A stretch of 64,000 nucleotides of DNA from Chryseobacterium sp. JUb7 (GTDB lineage: Bacteria > Bacteroidota > Bacteroidia > Flavobacteriales > Weeksellaceae): the NCBI RefSeq assembly GCF_024806495.1, contig NZ_JANUFF010000001.1, positions 558,001 to 622,000 of the forward strand, read 5' to 3'. This document shows, piece after piece, positions 42,557 through 49,721 of this stretch. Within the stretch, counting starts at the first letter, position 1, and each line of letters begins with the position of its first letter. A model generated the notes under the pieces. That model was not told where the DNA came from. It did not search any database and saw only the letters and a program-made list of their open reading frames with translations. Made by a program: the position numbers and the translations under genes.

Positions 42557-43365
42557 TAAAAATCCAGTTGAAATGGCTTTTCTTCGTCACTTACAATCCC
42601 CAAGGCATCATAAATATATTGGAAAGTAGAAAGCAGTACAGGTTTTCCGTTATACACCGCCACATCATGCTCAAAATGTGCCGAAGGCTGGTTGTCAAGC
42701 GTTGTTACTGTCCATCCGTCGTTATGGAATTTCACTTTTTCCGTACCAAGGTTGATCATCGGTTCTATGGCAATCGTCAACCCATCTTTGATCACTTTGC
42801 CACTTCCCTGTCTTCCGTAATTCGGAACTTGTGGATCTTCATGCATTTTTCGTCCTACTCCATGTCCTACAAGCTCTTTTACCACACCATATCCTTCTTT
42901 TTCACAGTGAGATTGGATAGCATGAGAGATATCTCCGATTCTTTTTCCTCTGACACATTGTGCAATTCCTTTATAAAGAGATTCTTTGGCTACTTTTAAC
43001 AGTTTTTTAGTCTCCGGCTTTACTTCTCCGATTTCAAAAGTATAAGCATGATCACCTACAAAACCGTTCAGAACAGCCCCGCAGTCTACAGAAAGCACAT
43101 CACCTTCTTTGATCTCTTCCTTGCTTGGAAAACCGTGAACAACCTGCTCATTCGGAGAAATACATAATGAATACGGAAAGCCTCCATATCCTAAGAATGC
43201 AGGTTCTGCACCGTGATCTTTAATAAAATCATGTGCTAATTTATCTAAATATAAAGTGGTAATCCCAGGTTTGATTTCTTTTGCCAACATACCTAATGTT
43301 CTCGAAACCAAACGAGCACTTTCCTTCATAAGACGAAGTTCGTCTATTGTTTTTAATTGAATCAT
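42556..43365 (-). CDS. map: Methionine aminopeptidase, type I
   Basis: Removes initiator methionine from nascent proteins. The 269-residue protein has the five metal ligands in standard blocks: D-C-G-A and G-D-H-A near 95-109, G-H-G-V-G-R-K-M-H-E near 173-182, the E-P-M-I-N near 208 and the final H-D-V-A-V near 240. It lacks the N-terminal zinc-finger extension of some Gram-positive and eukaryotic forms. It is coupled to a downstream methyltransferase. Confidence 0.95.
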   Translation of the reverse strand: MIQLKTIDELRLMKESARLVSRTLGMLAKEIKPGITTLYLDKLAHDFIKDHGAEPAFLGYGGFPYSLCISPNEQVVHGFPSKEEIKEGDVLSVDCGAVLNGFVGDHAYTFEIGEVKPETKKLLKVAKESLYKGIAQCVRGKRIGDISHAIQSHCEKEGYGVVKELVGHGVGRKMHEDPQVPNYGRQGSGKVIKDGLTIAIEPMINLGTEKVKFHNDGWTVTTLDNQPSAHFEHDVAVYNGKPVLLSTFQYIYDALGIVSDEEKPFQLDF

Positions 43366-43372
43366 TTTTAAT

Positions 43373-43520
43373 ATAGATGTTAGATTTTAGATGTTAGAAA
43401 TTAGATTTTACAACTTAATGAATAAATCTTTCAATTCTAAAACATCTGTACTTTTCTGATAAAATAATTAAAAGTGATATTAAAACTAATTTCTAACATC
43501 TAACTTCTAATTTCTTCTAA
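43373..43520. repeat. Long inverted repeat with T-A-G-A-T-G-T-T-A-G units
   Basis: TAGATGTTAGAAATTAG (43388-43404) is perfectly inverted at 43486-43502, and imperfect pairing extends the arms to about 43373 and 43520. The left arm itself contains two tandem TAGATGTTAGA-like units. It fills the whole gap between map and the upstream HAD-like gene. Confidence 0.65.
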
Positions 43521-43523
43521 AAA

Positions 43524-43955
43524 TTACCAGAATAATCCTTTTTTCTTTTCTTTCTTAAGTTTTGAATAGGCTAAAACTTCTTTGCCTTCTACTCTGAATT
43601 CTATTCTTTCCTGAATGATATTGTAGATCTCACCCCAACCTGGGAATCCGCCTAAATTTCTATCATCGATAAACCAGTCTGCATCTAATTTTCTGGACTG
43701 GTTTGCAGAATCAAATACTTCTCCCTCAAAGCTTGAATTTACTGCATAAAATTCTATTCCGTTCTGCTTACAGAATTCTACTGCCTCATCCAGTGTTTTT
43801 CCGTGTCTGTATGTCCAAAGGATTAATCTGTACCCTTCAGCCTGAAGTCTTCTTAGTGTTTCAAAAGCAAAAATTTTTGCTTTACCAATCGCCGGATATG
43901 CATCATCAACTATAGTTCCGTCAAAATCAACAGCAATTTTCTTATTGTTCATCAT
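43524..43955 (-). CDS. Small HAD-like hydrolase, BT0820-type
   Basis: A 143-residue single-domain HAD protein with motif I V-D-F-D-G-T-I-V near residues 9-16, a motif II-like L-W-T-Y-R near 46 and the acidic motif IV W-F-I-D-D-R-N near 94. It lacks a cap domain, so it may act on larger substrates. The C-terminus is a basic Lys-rich tail. Function unknown. A -7 box lies 23 bases before the ATG. Confidence 0.8.
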   Translation of the reverse strand: MMNNKKIAVDFDGTIVDDAYPAIGKAKIFAFETLRRLQAEGYRLILWTYRHGKTLDEAVEFCKQNGIEFYAVNSSFEGEVFDSANQSRKLDADWFIDDRNLGGFPGWGEIYNIIQERIEFRVEGKEVLAYSKLKKEKKKGLFW

Positions 43956-43977
43956 TTTTGATTATGATTTAGATTTG

Positions 43978-43985
43978 CAAAGATA
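43978..43985 (-). promoter_or_regulatory. -7 promoter box for the BT0820-type gene
   Basis: Reads TATCTTTG on the minus strand, 23 bases before the start at 43955. Confidence 0.5.
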
Positions 43986-43990
43986 AGAAA

Positions 43991-44025
43991 TAAAAAGAGT
44001 GCCAAAAAACTTAGCACTCTACTTT
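43991..44025 (-). terminator. Terminator after the desaturase gene
   Basis: AGAGTGC (43996-44002) pairs with GCACTCT (44014-44020); a T-run follows on the minus strand. Confidence 0.75.
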
Positions 44026-44047
44026 ATCATTTAATTATAATTTATAA

Positions 44048-45028
44048 CTAGCTTTTTACCCATTTGAACTCAAATTGCAAATCAGGTGTAGAAATTCTGT
44101 CTGTGATCTTTTGCAGTCTTCCCGGTAATTTCATTAGATACTCCTGAGCTTTTTCTGCTTTTTCATTAAGACCTTTCACATGTTCAATTTTCCATTCGTC
44201 CAAAAGATCTTTCAGGATATTGATATAATCCTGACCTGTATATACCATACATCTTTGTGCAGCATCCGAGAAATGTCCCCAAAGTTCACCCGCCTTCTGA
44301 CCAGACTGTCTCATCATATGAGCCGGCATTACGATCTTTTTACGCATCATATCTTCAAATGCAAGGATCATTTCTGAAGGATCAATCTCTAAGATTTTTG
44401 TTACGAAATGTTTGTATGCTTTTGCGTGTCTTGCTTCATCTGCAGCAATTACACCACACATTTTTGCTAATTTTCCGTTTCCGGATTGCTTTGCCAGTGT
44501 ACCTACTCTTCTGTGAGAAATATTGGTTGCTGTTTCCTGAAAACTTGTGTACACGAAATTTCTGTAAGGGTCCATACTTGTTCCCAAATCGAAACCGTCA
44601 TTGATTAAATACTGAGTCGTAACTTCCAGTTCTCTCATGTTTACTCTTCCGCACAGATAAAGATATTTGCTCAAAAGGTCACCATGTCGGTTTTCTTCAC
44701 CAGTCCACGCTCTTATCCAGTTTGCCCAGCCAACTTCTTTTTGCTCCTGATCTATTCCGTCTACACCCATTAACCAAGACTCGTAAGAAGGAAGAGCTTC
44801 TTCCGTAATACAGTCACCGATTAAAGTTACGAAAAGATCATAAGGCATCTCACGGGCAAAGGTCTGAATTTCTTCTAAATCGTATTTAAAATCAGCGCTT
44901 GACGGGTCCGGAAGGTAATCTGAGGGCTGCCAGATTTTTTCAATTGGCGTTAAAAATTTTTCCAGAAAAGAACCTACTTCCTTTTCCAAAATCCCCATTA
45001 CTTCTTTTCTGACAAGCTTTTGATACAT
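44048..45028 (-). CDS. Acyl-ACP desaturase (di-iron, soluble)
   Basis: Introduces a double bond into acyl chains bound to acyl carrier protein. The 326-residue, all-helical protein has the two di-iron E-x-x-H motifs of the stearoyl-ACP desaturase family: E-E-N-R-H-G at 111-116 and D-E-A-R-H at 197-201, with further ligands near 76 and 165. Close to the plant and actinobacterial enzymes in motif layout; needs ferredoxin as electron donor. Probably tunes membrane fluidity. A -7 box lies 25 bases upstream and a terminator follows. Confidence 0.92.
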   Translation of the reverse strand: MYQKLVRKEVMGILEKEVGSFLEKFLTPIEKIWQPSDYLPDPSSADFKYDLEEIQTFAREMPYDLFVTLIGDCITEEALPSYESWLMGVDGIDQEQKEVGWANWIRAWTGEENRHGDLLSKYLYLCGRVNMRELEVTTQYLINDGFDLGTSMDPYRNFVYTSFQETATNISHRRVGTLAKQSGNGKLAKMCGVIAADEARHAKAYKHFVTKILEIDPSEMILAFEDMMRKKIVMPAHMMRQSGQKAGELWGHFSDAAQRCMVYTGQDYINILKDLLDEWKIEHVKGLNEKAEKAQEYLMKLPGRLQKITDRISTPDLQFEFKWVKS

Positions 45029-45052
45029 TTTTACTTTTTAGATTTTAATTTG

Positions 45053-45060
45053 CAAAGATA
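45053..45060 (-). promoter_or_regulatory. -7 promoter box for the desaturase gene
   Basis: Reads TATCTTTG on the minus strand, 25 bases before the ATG. The same octamer serves the GNAT and BT0820-type genes. Confidence 0.5.
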
Positions 45061-45118
45061 TGATTTATTTATTATTTAAAGCATAACAACAATCGTGCCT
45101 GATATAAATCATAAACAA

Positions 45119-45150
45119 ACGCCGTTACTAATATTATAACGGCATTTTTT
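45119..45150. terminator. Hairpin after gpmI
   Basis: GCCGTTA (45121-45127) pairs with TAACGGC (45137-45143). The T-run is better on the plus strand, so it may be a two-way or mainly stabilising hairpin. Confidence 0.55.
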
Positions 45151-45168
45151 TAACATTATTATTTGATT

Positions 45169-46710
45169 TTAGCTAACTAAAATATCTCCGGTCATAATTT
45201 CCGGAATTTCCACTCCCATTACGTTTAAAATAGTAGGAGCAACATCGCCCAATTTACCAGGCTTTAAATTCCAGGTATGCTCTTTATCCATTACAATGAA
45301 AGGAACGAGATTCGTTGAATGCTGTGTATTGGGTGTTCCGTCTTCATTGATCATCACATCCGAATTTCCGTGGTCTGCCAGAATAAAAACTGCATAACCG
45401 TTTTCGTAAGCGGCTGTTGCCACTTTTTCGATACAGCTGTCCACTACTTCTGCGGCTTTTACGGCTGCCGAAAAAACTCCTGTATGTCCTACCATATCAG
45501 TATTTGCAAAATTCAGACAAACAAAATCTGCAGTTCCGTTTTCCAGTTCAGGAATGATAGCATTGGTAATATCATATGCTGACATTTCAGGTTTCAGATC
45601 ATAAGTTGGAACATCTTTCGGACTTGGACAAAGCAATCTTCTTTCTCCCTTAAACTCCTCTTCTCTTCCACCTGAAAAGAAGAATGTGACATGAGGATAT
45701 TTCTCTGTTTCCGCAATTCTGATCTGCGTTTTATTATTTCTTTCTAAAATCTCACCCATTGTTTCGTGAAGAACCTCTTCATCAAAAACAACATGTATAT
45801 TCTGGAAAGTTTTATCATAATTCGTTAATGTCACATAATAAAGATCAAGTTTTCTCATGAAAAACTCAGGGAAATCCTTCTGAGAAAGTACTTCTGTAAT
45901 TTCACGACCTCTGTCTGTACGGAAATTGAAACAGATCACCACATCATTATCAATAATTTTAGCTACCGGAACCACATTTCCTGTTTCCGTTGTTTTCGTT
46001 AAAATAATTGGTTTAAGGAATTCATCGGTTACATTATTATTGTAAGAAGCTTTAATTGAAGCTAATGCATCAGTGGTCTGTTCACCAACACCCTCTACCA
46101 TAGCATCATAAGCCAACTTTACTCTTTCCCATCTCTTATCTCTGTCCATCGCATAATAACGACCTACAACCGTTGCCAATTTTCCGGTTGTATGATCCAT
46201 ATGCTTCTGAAGCTCATCGATAAATCCAAATCCTGAATGTGGATCACAATCTCTTCCATCTGTAAATGCATGAACAAAAACATTGTCGTGAAGACCAAAT
46301 TCACCTGCGGCAGTCAATAGCCCTTTCAGGTGATTGATATGTGAATGTACACCTCCGTTTGAAACCAATCCGATAAAGTGTACTTTTTTATTTTCTTTTT
46401 TAGCGTATTCAAAGGCATCCTGAATAACTTTTTGCTGACCTAACGAACCATTTTCAACAGCCATATTCAGCTTAACCAGATTTTGGTATACGACTCTTCC
46501 GGCTCCCAAATTCATGTGTCCTACTTCCGAATTTCCCATCTGACCAAAAGGAAGACCTACAGCCAAACCACTTGCCTCAAGCGTTGTGTGAGGAAAATTC
46601 TTAAGACAGCTATCTATAAAAGGAGTGTTTGCTTTATCTAGTGCAGAAACGTCCGGATTCATACCCAATCCCCATCCGTCAAGGATCGCTAATATTGCTT
46701 TTTTCGACAT
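45169..46710 (-). CDS. gpmI: Cofactor-independent phosphoglycerate mutase
   Basis: Glycolytic and gluconeogenic enzyme converting 3- and 2-phosphoglycerate. The 513-residue protein has the usual two-domain layout: phosphatase domain with first metal site D-G-W-G at 11-14, phosphorylated Ser61 in G-N-S-E-V-G-H, transferase-domain F-T-D-G-R-D near 150, and second-metal residues in N-F-A-N-T-D-M-V-G-H-T-G near 408 and A-D-H-G-N near 450. Length is standard. A -7 box precedes it by 20 bases. Confidence 0.96.
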   Translation of the reverse strand: MSKKAILAILDGWGLGMNPDVSALDKANTPFIDSCLKNFPHTTLEASGLAVGLPFGQMGNSEVGHMNLGAGRVVYQNLVKLNMAVENGSLGQQKVIQDAFEYAKKENKKVHFIGLVSNGGVHSHINHLKGLLTAAGEFGLHDNVFVHAFTDGRDCDPHSGFGFIDELQKHMDHTTGKLATVVGRYYAMDRDKRWERVKLAYDAMVEGVGEQTTDALASIKASYNNNVTDEFLKPIILTKTTETGNVVPVAKIIDNDVVICFNFRTDRGREITEVLSQKDFPEFFMRKLDLYYVTLTNYDKTFQNIHVVFDEEVLHETMGEILERNNKTQIRIAETEKYPHVTFFFSGGREEEFKGERRLLCPSPKDVPTYDLKPEMSAYDITNAIIPELENGTADFVCLNFANTDMVGHTGVFSAAVKAAEVVDSCIEKVATAAYENGYAVFILADHGNSDVMINEDGTPNTQHSTNLVPFIVMDKEHTWNLKPGKLGDVAPTILNVMGVEIPEIMTGDILVS

Positions 46711-46729
46711 TATGTAAACTTTTGTTATA

Positions 46730-46737
46730 CAAATTTA
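46730..46737 (-). promoter_or_regulatory. -7 promoter box for gpmI
   Basis: Reads TAAATTTG on the minus strand, 20 bases before the ATG. Confidence 0.5.
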
Positions 46738-46873
46738 TTTATTTTGAAATGAATGAAAGAATTGATCTACTTAAATTTTATTTAAAATGCTGTTTCGATA
46801 CGGATTCAGATTAATTCCGACTACAATATTTTTTTCCCGCCGATTATAAAGATTCAAACCTCCAGTCGCTACA

Positions 46874-48109
46874 CTAATTTTTAAACCAATTACTGATCGT
46901 ATAAGAGATCTTCTTTGATTTCACCTCTTCTATTCTGATGTTTTGCCCTTTTTCCAGACCTTTTACTTCGGCTTCCTGATCCCAGGTTCCTTTGGTGAAT
47001 TTTAATTGAGCCGGTAAATATATTTTTAAAGTAAGAGTTCTTTCCAGATCATTTTTTTTATTCATTTTAACTGATGCTGCGTTCCAGTTTCCCAATCCTT
47101 TCTGGTTTCCTGAAATATAAACCTCATCTTTTTTATCCGGAACAGTTACCACAAACGTCACTTCTGAAGGTTCTCCGGAAAATTCTTTGAAAAAATCGTC
47201 GACCTTCAAATTCTTTTCTTTCGCATACTGTTGAATATAAGAATCCAGAAATCCGCTTTCTTTTAAAAATACAAATGGATCTTCAATATTTAAAATATCG
47301 TGTATTGCTTTATGTTTATCGGTCTGTTTATTAAAATAGGCTTCACAGATTTTGTATCCGATCCAATATCCTAAGTCATTGGGTCTGTCATCCTTTTTGG
47401 AAGTCCAGTAAAACCAGTCTCTGAGATCATCTGTTTTATATCTTGCAACAAATTCTTTATAAAGTTTGTCAGAATGCGCTTCACCATACTGAAAGGCTTT
47501 TACATTCATAGGTTCTCCGGAGATAAATTCGCCGACAAAATCTGCACCGCCTTCAGTCAGAGCCTGTTTCAATAAATTCTCGCCGCCTTTATTATTTTGT
47601 TGATAGTGGATCATTTCATGGGTAATAAGAGGGACAACGCCATCCAGATTTTTAAATAATTCTGTCCCGATAGAGATACCTTCATCAGAAGAATTTCCGC
47701 CTGTATTCATTCTTCCGTACACAAAATACACGGTTGGAAATTTCGCCTGCGGATACCAGTATTTTAAAGCACTGTAGGATGCTTTTAATTTTTTATCTAT
47801 TGAATTAATATTTGTTAAAGTATTTCTGGTTTTCAGATATTCTTCTTTATTTTTTTTCACTGTTGCATACAAAGAATCTGCATTGATAATCCTGTGCCTG
47901 ATAAATGCTTTCACGCCTGGTGAGCCGTTCTCGATATATTCTATAAATGGATTGGTTGTAGAAATTTCCATTTTATCGAAGGCTTTCCAGAAATTCTGTG
48001 CGTCTTTCGTTTCTAAAACGGCATTTAAAGGATCATCTGAAAACTGAGCATTTACAGTTCCAAATGCCAATAAAGCAAACACTATAAAGGGATTGGTTAT
48101 TAGTTTCAT
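46874..48109 (-). CDS. Exported zinc metallopeptidase-like protein with CBM20-like domain
   Basis: Periplasmic or surface protein of 411 residues. A signal peptide (1-21) is followed by a gluzincin-type domain with H-E-M-I-H (near 165) and a downstream T-E-G-G-A-D block giving the third zinc ligand, as in DUF2268-like peptidases. Residues about 312-385 resemble a starch-binding CBM20 module (V-T-F-V-V-T-V-P, Y-I-S-G-N-Q-K-G-L-G-N-W). Peptidase plus glycan-binding module is an unusual pairing. A longer reading starts at a TTG (48148), but the -7 box at 48146-48153 overlaps it. Confidence 0.8.
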   Translation of the reverse strand: MKLITNPFIVFALLAFGTVNAQFSDDPLNAVLETKDAQNFWKAFDKMEISTTNPFIEYIENGSPGVKAFIRHRIINADSLYATVKKNKEEYLKTRNTLTNINSIDKKLKASYSALKYWYPQAKFPTVYFVYGRMNTGGNSSDEGISIGTELFKNLDGVVPLITHEMIHYQQNNKGGENLLKQALTEGGADFVGEFISGEPMNVKAFQYGEAHSDKLYKEFVARYKTDDLRDWFYWTSKKDDRPNDLGYWIGYKICEAYFNKQTDKHKAIHDILNIEDPFVFLKESGFLDSYIQQYAKEKNLKVDDFFKEFSGEPSEVTFVVTVPDKKDEVYISGNQKGLGNWNAASVKMNKKNDLERTLTLKIYLPAQLKFTKGTWDQEAEVKGLEKGQNIRIEEVKSKKISYTISNWFKN

Positions 48110-48145
48110 GTTTGAGGTAAGAAAATTATTTTTATTAGTAACGAT

Positions 48146-48153
48146 CAAAAATA
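48146..48153 (-). promoter_or_regulatory. -7 box deciding the metallopeptidase start
   Basis: Reads TATTTTTG on the minus strand and overlaps the upstream TTG candidate, leaving the ATG at 48109 as start with a leader of about 30 bases. Confidence 0.5.
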
Positions 48154-48220
48154 GAAAATAGTCCTAATAAAGTTTAAATTTTTGTCAGTGAAATGAATAT
48201 ATTGAGAATTTTCATAAAAC

Positions 48221-48265
48221 AATTTCTCGATACGATTTTTTTTAAAAATCTACCCGAAATGACGC
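48221..48265. repeat. Short intergenic hairpin region
   Basis: GATTTTT...AAAAATC is flanked by TTTCTCGATAC and CCCGAAATGACG, a pattern that looks like a dispersed intergenic element. Only one copy is in the window. Nothing else is seen in the 48110-48443 gap apart from promoters. Confidence 0.35.
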
Positions 48266-48431
48266 CTTTTGAATAATATTCGGTTTTTCGTAATAAACAG
48301 CGTCCGATTGAGCTCAGCTGTAGTGAGCTTAACAAACTATCTAAACCATTTAGCGTTTTTTAATTCTAAATTTAAACAGGCTCTTATTTATCTTCTCTGC
48401 ATATTCACTTTCTTTGCCTTAAATATTTTAT

Positions 48432-48439
48432 TAATTTTG
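48432..48439 (+). promoter_or_regulatory. -7 box abutting the SUI1-like gene
   Basis: TAATTTTG ends 4 bases before the ATG at 48444, implying a leaderless transcript. Confidence 0.5.
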
Positions 48440-48443
48440 CTTT

Positions 48444-48767
48444 ATGGATTTAAGAGATCAATTGAAAAACCTTTTTCCTGAGCATGAAGAACAGGATTTT
48501 GAGGTGCCTAAAGAAGAATTTAAGCAACAAGAGCCTTTGGTGTGCAAATTTGAGAAAAAAGGAAGAAACGGGAAGCCTGTAACCATTGTTGAAGGTTGGG
48601 AAGGCAGCGAGGAAGATTTGAAGAAAATCTCAAAAAAAATAAAAACCACACTAGGAATCGGTGGTTCTGAGAAGGACGGAACGATTATCATTCAGGGAGA
48701 CAACCGTGATAAAATCATGGATATCCTTAAGGAAATGGGCTATAAAACCAAGAGAGTCGGCGGATAA
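48444..48767 (+). CDS. SUI1/eIF1-like translation factor (YciH-type)
   Basis: A 107-residue protein whose C-terminal 75 residues match the SUI1/eIF1 fold: K-G-R-N-G-K-P-V-T-I-V-E-G (39-51), L-K-K-I-S-K-K-I-K-T-T-L-G-I-G-G (59-74) and the I-I-I-Q-G-D-N-R-D-K-I (81-91) strand-helix. The bacterial homologue is thought to influence start-codon choice on the 30S subunit, but is not essential. The first 38 residues are acidic and unassigned. The -7 box lies directly before the ATG. Confidence 0.9.
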   Translation: MDLRDQLKNLFPEHEEQDFEVPKEEFKQQEPLVCKFEKKGRNGKPVTIVEGWEGSEEDLKKISKKIKTTLGIGGSEKDGTIIIQGDNRDKIMDILKEMGYKTKRVGG

Positions 48768-48768
48768 T

Positions 48769-49668
48769 TTAGAAATAAATCTGCGTCTGAGGCATCAGGG
48801 CTTTTAGTTGGTCAATTTTATTTTTGGTCATTGGATTCCCTGTAAGAATCAGTGTTTTAAGATTTTTCAGGTGTTTAAATTCTGTGGGAAGGTCTTTCAG
48901 ATTGTTGTGAGCCAAGTTCATGCTAACGACTTCTTTTAAACCTTTAATACCGGATGAAATTTCTTTAATCTGATTATCGCTTACATTTAAAAATTCAAGA
49001 TTTTTGGCGCCGAATAGATTTTCAGGAAGTTTTACAATGCTATTCTGCTGCAGTTCCAGATATTTAATATTTTGGGGGAATTGAAGATTTACAAGATCAT
49101 TAATCTGATTGGCAGAAAGATTTAGTGATTTTAAATTTCTGATTTTATACAAATCATCAGCAATAAAACTGATCTGATTTCCCTGTAAGTTAATCTCTTC
49201 CAGAGAAGGTATTTTCATCAAAGCTTCCGGAAAAACATTCAGGCTGTTGGCATCGAGATGGATGGCTTTTAAGTTTTGAAGTTTTGCAAGATTCGGATTG
49301 ATGTTTGTAAGGCTGTTCAGGTTGATTGAAAGCGTCGTCAGTTTTGTCAGTTCACCAATTTCATCGGGGATAAATTTGATGCTGTTTTCATTCACATTTA
49401 AAATTTCCAGTTCCTTTAGCATAAATATCTCAGCATCCATTTTTTCTAATTTATTGCCCATGATATTCAGAAAAAATATGGATTTTAAATCTTTGATCTG
49501 AGGAGGAATATTAAACAGTCCTTTTTCTCTGAAACTCATACTGTAAACAGTCTTTCCACTTTTTAAAGCATCATCGATATTTGTATAGGTAGGATATTTT
49601 ACCGGATCAATCTGTGCATTAATCTGGGTAAGAGAGAGCAGGGAAATAATAACAATAAGTTTTTTCAT
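48769..49668 (-). CDS. Secreted leucine-rich repeat protein
   Basis: Exported 299-residue protein: signal peptide (1-18), then about nine LRR units of 23 residues with the pattern L-x-x-L-x-L-x-x-N-x-I/L covering residues 60-290. A short N-terminal cap precedes. No T9SS sorting domain and no lipobox, so it may be periplasmic. Probably a protein-binding scaffold; the partner is unknown. It ends 1 base from the convergent SUI1-like gene. Confidence 0.85.
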   Translation of the reverse strand: MKKLIVIISLLSLTQINAQIDPVKYPTYTNIDDALKSGKTVYSMSFREKGLFNIPPQIKDLKSIFFLNIMGNKLEKMDAEIFMLKELEILNVNENSIKFIPDEIGELTKLTTLSINLNSLTNINPNLAKLQNLKAIHLDANSLNVFPEALMKIPSLEEINLQGNQISFIADDLYKIRNLKSLNLSANQINDLVNLQFPQNIKYLELQQNSIVKLPENLFGAKNLEFLNVSDNQIKEISSGIKGLKEVVSMNLAHNNLKDLPTEFKHLKNLKTLILTGNPMTKNKIDQLKALMPQTQIYF

Positions 49669-49721
49669 AATTAAAAAAAGCCACCGATAATAAATTACCG
49701 GCAGCTAAAATTATTAATAAG

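Noticed and set aside
48269..48481. Plus-strand frame ending inside the SUI1-like gene
   Set aside because: Runs through promoter sequence and overlaps a clear gene in another frame.
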